This document shows, one piece after another, positions 1 through 10,944 of a DNA stretch of 21,811 bases (position 1 is its first letter; the number at the start of each line of letters is the position of its first letter). The stretch covers positions 22,501 through 44,311 of the forward strand of contig JAWQFJ010006157.1 of NCBI GenBank assembly GCA_034096865.1, written 5' to 3'. The notes beneath the pieces were generated by a model. That model searched no databases and was not told the DNA's origin. It saw only the letters and a program-made list of their open reading frames with translations. Source of the DNA: Theodoxus fluviatilis. Its lineage: Eukaryota; Mollusca; Gastropoda; Cycloneritida; Neritidae. The translations under genes and the position numbers were made by a program.

Positions 1-858
1 TTTCTTTGGAGCTGAAGTTAAAGCCATTTTCTGATTCACTGCTTATCCAGCGAGACTAGACAGTGTTGAATTGACATCTGACGGTTTGCTGACAAGGGTG
101 TAATCACTGTTCACACAAACGCTGAAGCGTCTTTAGTTGTCATCTAACGGTTTGCTGACCAGAATTCACAACCAGAGATCGACTCTGACCCTCCGAACAG
201 CGAGAAAAAGAACAGAAAGTGTTTTTATTAAACGGCGCCTGTATTTAATAACCGGCGCAATTTTACATATGTTATATAGTGGTAAATCCGGACCGGACCA
301 ACTGTATGTAAAAAACGGCTGTTTTTATTAACCGCGTGTTTTATAAGCGGCGACTACTGTAGTAATACACGCGATCTTTGGACCTACAATAAACGCAGTG
401 AAAAGGATTCCTATGGGTCCGGGCTGGTTTCGTGAATCTATGGTTATACTCTCGCAAGTAAATGCTTTCTGGCCGGAACCTGTGGTCTAACTGCCTTCAC
501 ACTGTTTGACGAGCTCCACACTTCGATCATTCGGTGTCGACTGATGGAGTCAGTAAGTGATTTAACCTACATTCCGTCTGTGTTGAACGTTAATCGAATG
601 GAAGTTTCTTCTGTAGGAATCCGTCCGATTCCGAAGTTCGATATTATCGGATAGCTCAGAAGCAGTTTTTCTAAGTTTTATCCTTCTAAGCATACATTAA
701 ATTAATGATTCCTTATCAGCAAAAGCACTCAGTGGGTTTCTGTGTGTATCGAAGATTATGCAGACGGGATTGGTTGCCTTACTCGCTCAATGAAGTATAA
801 ATATTGCTGTTGTATTCAAAGTCCTTATAATTAGTAGAGTTCACAATATTACACTCTT
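1..858. other. Unassigned region with short internal repeats
   Basis: No believable reading frame. Two short internal signals are visible. A 19-bp direct repeat (CATCTGACGGTTTGCTGAC, one mismatch) lies at 75-93 and 141-159. A degenerate motif of the form TTATTAA-CCGGCG recurs at about 225-237, 243-256, 325-336 and 341-352. This spacing of AT-rich and CGG-rich blocks could be the outer part of a DNA transposon, but no transposase or terminal repeat was found. Confidence 0.4.
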
Positions 859-859
859 G

Positions 860-1940
860 TGATTCGAATTTTACCGCATACAAGTTTTACATTCATGGGA
901 AATCGATGTTTAGAAAATGAATTGACGAAAACATGGCTGCCATTATCGAGTGTATCACAACAAGCGGAGGAATACACTCACGATGTGATATGGCATTCAG
1001 CGTGGCCGAGACTCTGTGTTCAGAACGGTGGTATGCATGTTATGGAAGATTTAAGGCTATCACGTGACCAACCTGTTGCTGAGACTATATTCACTAGTCT
1101 CAGCCACGCTGAATGTGCTTGACCTTGACCTTTACATGACCTTGACCTTCAGGTGACCTTCAAGGTCAAGGCCAATCAACTACACCTAGCAATGACATCA
1201 TACACTAAACTAAGGAATGCTTTACACATTTTTCCTACCAAAATACATGTGGCCTTGACCCAAGGTCAAGGTCATTCAAGGTCATGCAACACAAAGCTGT
1301 TAATCCAAGACATAGGAAGCACAATGGTGCTTATTGGCACTTTCTACCATGAGATATGGTCACTTTTAGTGGTTCACTACCCCATTTTGGTCACATTTCA
1401 TTAGGGTCAAAGTGACCTTGACCTTGATGATATGTGACCAAATGTGTCTCATAATAAAAGTATAACATGTGCCCCACATAATTATTAAGTTTGAAACAGT
1501 TATCTTCCATAGTTCAGGGTCAAGGTCACTTCAAAATATGTATACAATCCAACTTTGAAGAGCTCCTGTGACCTTGACCTTGAAGCAAGGTCAACCAAAC
1601 TGATATCAAAAAATAGGACTTACTTTGCTCTATATACCATGTATAGGTGAGGTATCCAATCTCAAAAACTTCAGAGAAAATTGAGAAAATGTGAAAAATG
1701 GCTGTTTTTTAGACAACATTTATGGCTCCTGCGACCTTGACCTTGAAGCAAGGTCAAGTCACTATGTATGTTTATTGAGGCATTGTCATCATACACCGTC
1801 ATGCCAAATTGGGTGTTGATAGACTTAATAGTGTCCGAGAAAAATCCAACGTTTAAATTTTTTACGCCCGGACGGACGGACGGACGACACGGGTGAGTAC
1901 ATAGACTCAGTTTTGCTTTGCATGTGAGTCAAAAAGGAAC
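860..1940 (+). repeat. Mollusc-type dispersed repeat rich in TGACCTTGACCTT
   Basis: Non-coding block with many copies of the hexamer TGACCT/AGGTCA, often as back-to-back pairs. It includes two closely related stretches at 1562-1606 and 1724-1765 (CTCCTG-GACCTTGACCTTGAAGCAAGGTCAA). It ends in a GGACGGACGGACG tract at about 1869-1886, followed by GTGAGTACATAGACTCAG. From memory, this combination of TGACCTTGACCTT boxes, a GGAC tandem run and that terminal sequence is a common dispersed repeat in mollusc genomes. The left boundary is uncertain and no terminal repeats were identified. Confidence 0.6.
994..1115. repeat. Long imperfect inverted repeat with a competing inner hairpin
   Basis: The 20-bp arm at 994-1013 (CATTCAGCGTGGCCGAGACT) is the reverse complement of 1096-1115 with one mismatch, leaving an 82-nt loop. 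Inside it, GCTGAGACT at 1078-1086 pairs perfectly with AGTCTCAGC at 1096-1104 across a 9-nt loop. The two hairpins share one arm, so only one can form at a time. Confidence 0.75.
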
Positions 1941-2640
1941 AATGTTGTGCTATTATGCATTGACCCATTTGATCAACAACAACCAAAAAAGTCCACACAT
2001 TTCAATCACCTTTCATGACATCGTAGGCCAGCTGTGATTTTTGGCTCTTCCACAGTAAATCCTTCGACATGGTTTTGTGACAACACACTAAAGCAGATGT
2101 ACCATAATGCAACCACAGTATCAAAGTTTTCACACAAACTACTCGGTAAGGTATAACCTTGTCCCTTTCAGTCTGCAACTGAAATTGAACCTCTCCATTC
2201 CGATCACATGGCTGCCTTCAAATCTTTTTAAGTAACACCAGATACCTCATAATATGGAACAAGTATGATTGTACTTACAAGATAATTCAAATGCTGTATA
2301 TATATGCCTTAAATGGCTTCATAATGCAACATAACAACAAATATTCTTCTTGGTCTTCAATATTCCAAATCAGTATAAATTGCCAGGTACCTCAAATGTT
2401 GAGACTGAATATTTGCAAAATGGACAGGAGCATAGCCATCTGTTTCCCAGTGACTGGCAACATGCAGAACTGCATTCCTCAAACAAACAAGCCATCAAAC
2501 ACTCACAACTTACACAAAACTTGGGACCTGGCGAAACTGATACAGATTTTTTCCCTTTCCCTGCTGTTTCCAGATTCAATATGAGTGAGGGCCTGAGGAC
2601 CAACTGATCTGCCATTCACTGGGGGTAAAGTCACAATGTC
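1941..2640. other. Unassigned region
   Basis: AT-rich sequence with short overlapping frames on both strands, none with recognisable domains or consistent coding character. Nothing else identified. Confidence 0.5.
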
Positions 2641-2713
2641 CCTATTTATTCGTCTCTTACGAATCGCATAGGGAAACGCGGTGGGTCTATTTTCACCCCC
2701 AACCCACAGGGGG
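2641..2713 (-). mobile_element. SINE-like head module, copy A
   Basis: Read on the minus strand this begins CCCCCTGTGGGTTGGGGG and continues through AGACCCACCGCG, CCCTATGCGATTCGTAAGAG and ACGAATAAATAG. It matches the heads at 15939-16010 and 18141-18205 over about 70 bp with scattered substitutions. The module carries a small inverted repeat (GTGGGT ... ACCCAC). The sequence beyond the head does not show the GGCTGATAGG/(ATCC)n tail of copy B, so this copy is truncated or rearranged. Confidence 0.7.
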
Positions 2714-2727
2714 ATGGCGGTGGTGAA

Positions 2728-2890
2728 GGGAGGGTGGAGTGGGGATGGGGATAGGGTGATTTTCATTGTGCTGATCTAACAAAAATGGTGCGAGATTTGA
2801 ACACACTAATGAGAATACAACATGCAAATATACAGTATATTCAAGTGCTTTTTTGCGATTTTTCGGGGGTGGGGGTGGGGGGTGGCAGGG
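2728..2890 (+). other. Two G-quadruplex-type G-run clusters
   Basis: About 2728-2757 has repeated runs of three or four G separated by one to four bases, and 2865-2890 has GGGGGTGGGGGTGGGGGG plus a further GGG. Both fit the usual four-run quadruplex pattern on the plus strand. There is no gene context to suggest a role. Confidence 0.5.
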
Positions 2891-3078
2891 TAACTTGCAC
2901 TGGCATGCTCTGTACTATGTGAACCATTTTTTCAGAAAAGGTGTGAAATCCCCGTCTCTTCTGCTGTGCAAAAAATCAAGATGATTGGATTATTCTCAGA
3001 CCCTGTTGCTAAGGAGAATGTGTGAGGATTACATGCAAAACTTAGAGGTCCGTTTTCTCAAAACAAGTCGCGACTGCT

Positions 3079-3290
3079 GCAGCTAGCAACATTAACATCA
3101 ACAACAACATCAACAACAAAATACCGGGAAAATCAATTCGCACAACAAAAACTAATGATTAAATTTGACATTTTCATGGTTTTTGTAGGTGTTTTCCGGT
3201 GTTTTCAGGCATTTACTCGAGTTTGGATTGTGGGGCGAAGCGGTTTAGATAGTGGGGCGAACTGGCAAATGGGGCGAAACGTCCATGCAG
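3079..3290 (+). repeat. TGGGGCGAA-type repeat block, copy 1
   Basis: Starts GCAGCTAGCAACATTAACAT, runs through a CAACAACAACATCAACAAC stretch and TTTTGTAGGTGTTTTCCGG, and ends in three spaced TGGGGCGAA units and GTCCATG. It is nearly identical to 3631-3895 (offset 552 bp), with only a few substitutions before the TGGGGCGAA region. Confidence 0.85.
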
Positions 3291-3306
3291 CACCCACTCC
3301 GAAGCT

Positions 3307-3456
3307 CGACTGAGCTTTCAACTTCAAATCGCTATAACTTCCACAATTTTTTGCGAAAGCAACACCACAATCTCCGAAACGACTGAGTTTTCAACTTCAA
3401 ATCGCTATAACTTCCACAATTTTTCGCGAAAGCAACAGCACAATCTCCGAAGCTCG
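3307..3456 (+). repeat. Two-copy tandem repeat, unit about 73 bp
   Basis: Unit 1 (3307-3379) and unit 2 (from 3380) both carry CGACTGAG, TTCAACTTCAAATCGCTATA, ACTTCCACAATTTTT, GCGAAAGCAACA and CACAATCTCCGAA with a few differences. It lies between the two TGGGGCGAA blocks and may belong to the same larger element. Confidence 0.85.
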
Positions 3457-3630
3457 AGGCGGAAATCGACTAACGTCGCGTAACACAACAATTAGCTGAT
3501 TTTAGCTTAACTCGATCGCGGGTCAAGGCCAATCGATACACAAAAATCAACTGTGCTTCGTCGGTCTCACTACATGTACAACTCCACAAATAAATTTACA
3601 AAACATCATGAACTAACACCTAAAAAATAC

Positions 3631-3895
3631 GCAGCTAGCAACATTAACATCAACAACAACATCAACAACAAAATACCGGGAAAATCAATTCGCACAACAA
3701 AAACTAATGATTAAAATTGACATTTTCATGGTTTTTGTAGGTGTTTTCCGGTGTTTTCCGGCATTTACTCGAGTTTGGATTGTGGGGCGAAGCGGTTTAG
3801 ATAGTGGGGCGAAGAGTCCAGGATAGTGGGGCGAACCGGCAAGAATGTGGGGCGAAGAGGTTGGGGCGAACAGGCAAATGGGGCGAAGCGTCCAT
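3631..3895 (+). repeat. TGGGGCGAA-type repeat block, copy 2 (expanded)
   Basis: Direct duplicate of 3079-3290. The shared 5' part differs by only a few bases, but the TGGGGCGAA array has grown from three units to six (with GTCC, CCGGCAAGA and GAGGT linkers). It ends at the same GTCCATG. The high identity outside the array suggests a recent duplication followed by local expansion or contraction. Confidence 0.85.
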
Positions 3896-4011
3896 GATCC
3901 GTCCATGGGCCTCACTAGGCCGACACGCCGTTGTACTGTAACAATATCATAATCCAGCAATCACTGTCAAATGACTTTCGCATAAAAGTGCAGCCTGAAA
4001 GACGCCATTAG

Positions 4012-4330
4012 CCTGAGGGTCGGGGTCAGAACTGACCTACCGCGTCTCACAAAGCGATCCGTAATGGGAAACTGACTGGGGAAATGAAGTCTTGATAGTT
4101 GATTGGTATGGCCAATTCACCGTGTGGCCTCAAACAGCCAACTATCCATCCATACATCCATCTATTCACTCATCCACCCATCCATACATCCATCTATTCA
4201 CTCATCCACCCATCCATGCATCCACTTACCCACCCACTCACAGTCTTGCATTCATCCACCCATGAAAGCATCCATCCATCCATCCATTCATTCATTTATC
4301 CATCCATCTATCCACCTATCACATCTCTTA
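4012..4330 (+). mobile_element. SINE-like element, copy D, with expanded (ATCC)n tail
   Basis: 4012-4080 is a diverged copy of the head module (CCTGAGGGTCGGGGTCAGAA, TGACCTACCGCGTCTC, GCGATCCGTAATGGGAAACT). About 60 bp of body leads to a GTGTGGCCTCAAACAGCCAA segment resembling the LINE/SINE tail, then an imperfect (ATCC)n/(ATTC)n array from about 4143 to 4330. Part of the array is a 32-bp higher-order duplication. The head-body-tail order matches copy B at 15939-16130. Confidence 0.6.
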
Positions 4331-4514
4331 CCTTTGTTTGTCATCCTCGCGCGTTTTCGCTGAGGGGCAGCTGCAGCTGGCCGGTGGCGGTGCCTACCGT
4401 CGCCTCCTGCAATCCAAGAGAAAGAAGCAAATCCAGAGCGAGAATCTAAGCGTTGGAAGATCGTCATGCCGTCAAATATTGGTGCTTGGGATGAATAGTG
4501 GCTAAAGGTCTCTT

Positions 4515-4856
<342 letters not shown>

Positions 4857-4899
4857 TACACAGAGACTGTAGACGTATAATAAGACCTAAGTGGATGTA

Positions 4900-5075
4900 G
4901 AAATTGGCATAATATCTCTCTATCTGGGCTGCTGGAGTAATAGCTGAATGCAAAACGATGTATAGAGCCAATGAAATTTAGAAGGCACTGGAATGAATGC
5001 TATGTATTGTGATCCATTCAAATGGGCAGTCAGCCTTCGAATAAAGTTCAATTCAATTCAGTTCAGTTTAGTTCA

Positions 5076-5077
<2 letters not shown>
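4900..5077 (+). mobile_element. Possible retroelement 3' end with AATAAA and TTCAA-type tail
   Basis: AATAAA at 5040-5045 is followed immediately by a decaying tandem of TTCAATTCAATTCAGTTCAG to 5077. A polyadenylation hexamer flush with a short tandem tail is typical of LINE 3' ends of the L2/CR1 type. No coding sequence is present, so this would be a strongly 5'-truncated copy. The left boundary is a guess. Confidence 0.4.

Positions 5078-5151
<74 letters not shown>
5078..5151 (+). repeat. (CT)n microsatellite
   Basis: Uninterrupted CT dinucleotides for about 73 bp, starting where the TTCAGTT tail of the preceding candidate retroelement ends. Confidence 0.97.
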
Positions 5152-5155
<4 letters not shown>

Positions 5156-5293
5156 GATCTAAGTGAAAGTACAAACATGACAAGATTTCAGTACTTCCAT
5201 TAACTTATCATTTCAGATTTACAACACCAAAATGTGTACTCACGTTTACCACGTCCTTACATCGTTTGCTTGAAAATCACACACTGCACCTCA

Positions 5294-5627
5294 GGGCCGG
5301 ACCCAGGGGGGGGGGTTCCAGGGGTTCCGGAACCCCCCCCTAGAAAAAGCATGTACCTTGGTTTGAGTTTTTTTTTTAAATATATTTTTTGTGTGTGTCT
5401 CCAAAAACAATGCTGCTCGATCTTACCCCTCAAAACAAGGCCCAGAATGCACCAGATTGCACAGATTTTAACCGTTTTTCATAAATTTTCCGGGGGGGCA
5501 TGCCCCCGGACCCCCCTAGTTTGCGCGCCTGCTTCGCCGGCGCGCGCTCGTGGCTTCGCCACTTCGCTGATTTGTCCCCCCCCAACCAAAAAGGAACCCA
5601 CCCCCCACAACTCATTTGGTCCGGCCC
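5294..5627. mobile_element. MITE-like element with GGGCCGGACC terminal inverted repeats
   Basis: The ends GGGCCGGACC (5294-5303) and GGTCCGGCCC (5618-5627) are perfect inverted repeats, and both sides are flanked by the identical nonamer TGCACCTCA (5285-5293 and 5628-5636). The inverted repeat can be extended to 12 bp (CAGGGCCGGACC) at the cost of a shorter CACCT duplication. A hAT-like origin is possible because of the CAGGG start, and a Mutator-like origin because of the 9-bp duplication. The interior has no transposase, only G/C runs (including a GGTTCCGGAACCCC palindrome) and a CGCGCGCC-rich patch. The spurious frame through it has no domain character. Confidence 0.65.
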
Positions 5628-5636
5628 TGCACCTCA

Positions 5637-5840
5637 GTCGCACGTACAGAGCTGTCTTCCTCAGCTATTCGCACCTCAAGCCTACAAGCACTATGAGGCA
5701 ATCAAGTTCAGAGCACGCGAGTAAATCCTGATCGTGGCTACGCGGTGATTGGTCAAGAGAACTGACCAATAGTTTTCGTGTGGGTGTCTTTCAATCGGAT
5801 CCAGTGTATCACCAAAGATCCTATGGTATCACTGCGCGTT
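5637..5840. other. Unassigned flank of the MITE
   Basis: Short sequence between the MITE and the GC/GT repeat. No recognisable feature. Confidence 0.4.
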
Positions 5841-5860
5841 GCGCGCGCGCGCGCGCGTGC

Positions 5861-5911
<51 letters not shown>

Positions 5912-5942
5912 TGTGTGTGTGTGTGTGTGCATGCGTGCGTGC
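5841..5942 (+). repeat. Compound (GC)n-(GT)n microsatellite
   Basis: About 17 bp of alternating GC passes through GTGCGTGCGTG into a long GT run with one GA interruption at 5909-5910 and an ATGCGTGCGTGC end. Almost the whole 100 bp alternates purine and pyrimidine, the sequence type most prone to left-handed Z-DNA. Confidence 0.95.
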
Positions 5943-6815
5943 TGAGGCTTGTTCGCGCACTTTTCATAAGTGTTTGCGGAAGTTCAAACCGTAATATCTA
6001 CACGAAAGTTCAACACACCGATGTTTAACTACTGAATTCTAAAATACGTACATTAAAAGTATATATATTTAAGCATGCTGAATGTGGACAAAACGACCGA
6101 TTAAACGAATGCACAGGAAGACCGTTGCTGGAGCTAAAACCAGTAGTGATTCGTTTTAACGAAAATAAGTGTCACGGATTTACACATTTTAGCTGAGACT
6201 GAGGCCATAGATCAGTTTATTATCAGGATAGGACAGATAGCGTAAATAGGTAAACCTATGAACAGGAGTATTAACTTTTTACTTAGTTATGACATTTGGG
6301 CACTCATTCAAACATTTCCCTTCATTCATTTATGTATTATTCATTCACATGTTGCCATGGTAGAATATCTACCGTAGTAAGAAAATGTTCTTCTCCCATT
6401 TTCTACGTCGAGTTCTATTTTTGCTCAGTTGCTGGTTCATTTCTGACGAAAGATGTCTATTCAAAGCAGAGTCAATCACCGCATGTGGTGCACACAGAAT
6501 GAAAGCAGACGACAGTTTGAAGGGAAATTCGAATCGCCTGTTGATGACGCATGCGTACTGCGTTGGGCCGAAAGTGACAATGGTTGTAATCACGAACACA
6601 CTTAGTCCTGGTCGAGCTCATGATTGTGCGTGGAGATTTCCACCAATTTAGGGCCCGGCACCACTTGACTGGTCGGATTGCTCGAGGCCCGATGTGGCTA
6701 GTTCACAGGAGTCCACTTTCCAGTGTGATAGAGTGGGTGAATTCCTTCAGAGCCAATGTATCTTCAGGGAGTTTACCTTCAGTTATAGACCCTCTGGACG
6801 CTTCTGTGTTTATCT
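5943..6815. other. Unassigned region
   Basis: Short overlapping frames on both strands without domains, no recognisable repeat boundary, and no RNA gene seen. Confidence 0.4.
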
Positions 6816-6818
6816 ATG

Positions 6819-7246
<428 letters not shown>

Positions 7247-7309
7247 GTTTTGTGTTGTTTTTATGCGCCACCTGCTTCATTACCTTGTGCGTTTCGTTGA
7301 TCTGTATTA

Positions 7310-7561
<252 letters not shown>

Positions 7562-7680
7562 AATATATATCAATGATCTCAAAACAAACGGGCGGTTCAG
7601 TTACAATCTGCTGTTGTTTACGCGATGTCCCTTTGGGCCTTTCACTGAGAGCAAAGTGCTCCTCCGCGCTACTGTCCGCT

Positions 7681-7740
7681 TAATTCATACTACTTGGGGC
7701 GACGCTGTGGGTCATTTCTAACCTTTCAACCCCCAGGGGG
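7681..7740 (-). mobile_element. Diverged SINE-like head module, possible copy
   Basis: Read on the minus strand: CCCCCTGGGGGTTGAAAGGT, TAGAAATGACCCACAGCGTC, then a CGCCCCAAGTAG segment. The order and spacing of CCCCCTG-GGGTT, AGAA-TGACCCAC and GCGTC follow the other head copies, but identity is clearly lower and the second half is weak. Confidence 0.4.
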
Positions 7741-8575
7741 ATCGTGATCATGAAATATGTTATATAATGACATAAATTGAAATGTTATACTATGTGACAT
7801 CATGATAATATGTAAAATAATACGTGATGCACAAGTGCAGGAACGTTTGATCAGCTCTGGCGCTGAAACTTCGCCGTCATCCACCACTGGATGAGATTGC
7901 ATGTCACTAAAAAAGCAAGGCACCACAGCTGGGAGGACATTGAAAGAAGAGGGTGGGGTCGAAAAGATTCGTTTAATTGACAGAAGATTGTTTTCAAAGC
8001 TGACCACGGAGAAAAAAAATGCACAGACGCATTAAGCATGAGTAGAAAGCTTGGACGAGCAGTGGGCTGAAAGGAAATTTAAATGGTCGGAAAAAAACGC
8101 GCCAAAAAGTCATTAGATAAACAAAAACCACAGCGCGAAATATCACGTTTTTCTGCTGTCCGCTCGCGTGGACTTTGTCTGAGGGTGTCATCTCACGGGT
8201 AACACGGAGCAGTCCTCTCTCGTCTAAACCGACACAGTGGTTGCCATGGAGTGTCAAGTCACAGGCTTCATTCGAAATCACTGACTTGAGTGAGTGAAAC
8301 GCACAAGAACACGCATGTGTTCGTTATCACAATATTTCCAGTAGAGTGGACATCGTATGATGCAAGGACGAAACGTCTCTCCAAATGACTTCATTTATCT
8401 GGACGGAGGACACATGTGCACACAAATATTCGGAGCCCACAGTAGTTAAGGTGAACCTCATTAAATTGTTTAAGTCACAGCGTCAGGATGGCCACGGCTG
8501 TAAAAATGAGCCTTTTGGAGACTGTTTAGTTTAGCCCGCATCCGCCGTATTGATAGCCTAGTTTCCCTATCAGCT
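7741..8575. other. Unassigned region
   Basis: Several minus-strand frames of 60-95 codons overlap here without domain signatures, and there are no convincing repeats. Confidence 0.4.

Positions 8576-8608
<33 letters not shown>
8576..8608 (+). repeat. Homopolymer of 33 G
   Basis: Thirty-three consecutive G residues. The length is likely to be unreliable in any sequencing technology. Confidence 0.95.
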
Positions 8609-8609
<1 letters not shown>

Positions 8610-8967
8610 GACAAGATGTAGGTTAATCGCTGCCCAGCAGCTGTCCCTCTTTGTTTCCTAGTGATGAGAGCATCAGAATGAATCATTTTCTACAACTTTG
8701 TCTCACCCGTATTCATCACCCATAGTTTTTATCGCCTGACTATTTGGAGGGTCCGTACTTTGTGTTTTATTGCTCCAGAAGAAGACAACACTCATGTATT
8801 GGAGTGTAATGATGCCGAGAGAGTGCACCCCTGCAGGCCGTTTATGAGCAATGGAGCGGGAGGAGCACATATAGACAATTCATTTTGAGAGACTCAATTC
8901 ACTGTGTGGAGTGTGTGGAGAAAGATCAACGAGACAACGTGACAGTATTCCTGTGAAACTGTGCTAG

Positions 8968-9255
8968 GACTATGCTACAGATCTTCAAAATATTCATGGA
9001 ATTACTGTGAAAGAGGAAACCAATGGAATTCTGTATTCATCCACATTTTGTTACAAATGCTATCAGCGTCTCCTGGTATTGAAGAAATCAGCAACTCCAT
9101 CAGAAAAGACTATTCTGTCGGCAAAAAAAGCAATAGAAAATGCTGCAGAAGGAGCAGCTGACACTGGCCTCTCCACTGTTGCAGTCATCGCCAAAGAGAA
9201 AAACAAAACAAAGCAAACTATTCTAATGAGTGAAATCCTCTTGCAGATAGCATAA
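8968..9255 (+). other. Weak candidate exon or relic with CxxC motif
   Basis: A 95-codon open stretch runs from just after a TAG at 8965-8967 to TAA at 9253-9255. Its translation contains STFCYKCYQRLL early and a Lys/Ala-rich helical stretch (SEKTILSAKKAIENAAEG). In the adjacent upstream sequence another frame (about 8904-8954) reads CVECVEK and DNVTVF, then meets a TGA. The paired Cys-x2-Cys motifs could be part of a zinc-binding domain of a broken transposon-borne or host gene. No splice sites are convincing and I do not recognise the family, so this may be noise. Confidence 0.2.
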
Positions 9256-10883
9256 AGATCGAGCTTCAGTTTATCATTAGACTTTCCCGTCATTTGCTCC
9301 TGCAAGATACTTGTAATAGTTAAACCTACTCAGAGTACAAAGATGTTTTGAAACCCTATTTCATGTTGAAATATCAACGTCATTGATAAGAAGAGTACTC
9401 GACGTACTCTCCTGAAAGTTGCAAATGCAACTGTTCTGGCTGAAGAAACAAACAAAAAGAAAAAAACCTCAATGTTGATATGTGTAATGTCAAGGATTTT
9501 AAACTTGTTTGACTACAAAAGGACCGACAACAATTTGATTTCGATGAAAAATCTACAGTCCATTTCCTAAGTTTCCCTGTGTTGCTGCTCCCCTCCAGTG
9601 TGCATACCGGACAGTAGCCTGGAAAATTATATGTTCATGGTCTTCAAGGAAGTCTATTTGATAGCTAGGTAAGTGACACCACTGCATGACTCATTGATAT
9701 TCTCATTGCGCAAAGTAGCTTTACTTTAGAAATTAATATGTTTTCTGCATAGGTTGTCAACGTTAATGAATTTTTCCCTTCAGGTCAAATATCATAACTG
9801 CAAACTGCTGTAACTCATGACACAAAAAAAGCTCGCAGCAATTCATCACCAATGCTGCATATATTGTATTTGATATCATTTAAAAGAGTATTCTTCGGTC
9901 TATTGAATGATCTCATATAGATTTGTCTACTTTGTTGTCGCACACACAACAATGAAGAAAATAATGTATACCCTACTCAGAAGCTTAAAGCGCCGGCTGA
10001 AATCTGGGGCAAGAGATAAGGCTGTATCAGGTTACACCCAGCCACAGTCGCTCTGGCACAGCCGTGGGCAGGTGCTGAATCATTGTCTGACATGACGTGG
10101 ATCACGAGGACACTTCGTCTCGTCTCGATCGAGAAACGACGCCACCTTCACATCGCAGCCACCAGGGCAAAGTGTCGGGGGCGTGTGAACTGAGACAAAT
10201 GTTTCCACGCCATGCACCACCGCGTCAGGTAAACGACATCGCTTGGAAACGATGGTCTACTTCCTGTGTAGTGTCGGGGGGAAGGGGGGGGGGGGTGGTG
10301 GAGACGACTTGATGGACAGCTCTCAGAGTGTCACCAACTGTACAGCGTCCATGGGAAGTTAGCTCCCAAAGTCCTGTCACAGGCAGACGTCTCAACCGTG
10401 ACGAATGACGTCCAGTATTCGACTCTTAAAGAAAGCTGCGAGCGTGTCCGCCCTAGGTGGCAACAGAAATGCATTCCATGGTTGTTGAGGCCTCAGCATT
10501 GCCACATTGCATGACGTCATGATGCAAACGCGATTCGGTGGTTCTGCGGGCCGGGTTTCGATTCGTTGAAGATCTGGAGGTCAAGTGTCAGACATCACGT
10601 TCATCGCAGATACACCATTTTTTTTGTTTTCTATTTCGTTCTACATGCCATTTGTCCTGTATATAATCTCCTTCTGACATTTGTGGGTTGCCCGGACACA
10701 TACCAGTGTGAATGTTTCTTATCCATGGTCCCTAAGAAAAATACACCGAGATGCAAACCTCAAGCAACGAGGGTACGATATTACGAGTGTGCATTTCCAC
10801 GAAATCTAGAAGAGATAATCTTAAATGTATGCGCGCACGAGCGAACGAGCGCATGCGCCTCTAAAAACTGGTATACAGCAAAC
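9256..10883. other. Unassigned region
   Basis: No domain-bearing frame, RNA gene or repeat boundary seen. A G-rich patch (GGGGGGAAGGGGGGGGGGGG) lies near 10277-10296. The short frames are scattered over both strands. Confidence 0.4.
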
Positions 10884-10938
10884 AAACACACACATACACA
10901 CACACACAAATACACACACACACGCATATATACACACA
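10884..10938 (+). repeat. Imperfect (CA)n microsatellite
   Basis: About 55 bp of CA dinucleotides with TACA, AAATA and GCATATA interruptions, ending just before the first recognisable LINE codons. Confidence 0.93.
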
Positions 10939-10944
10939 GCCTGG

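Noticed and set aside
859..1404. Plus-strand frames of 83-87 codons across the TGACCTT repeat
   Set aside because: The region is a non-coding dispersed repeat, and the frames contain the repeat hexamers and an inverted repeat, not domains.
4099..4449. His/Pro/Ser/Ile-rich frame
   Set aside because: Translation of the (ATCC)n tail of the SINE-like element; all frames of the array are open.
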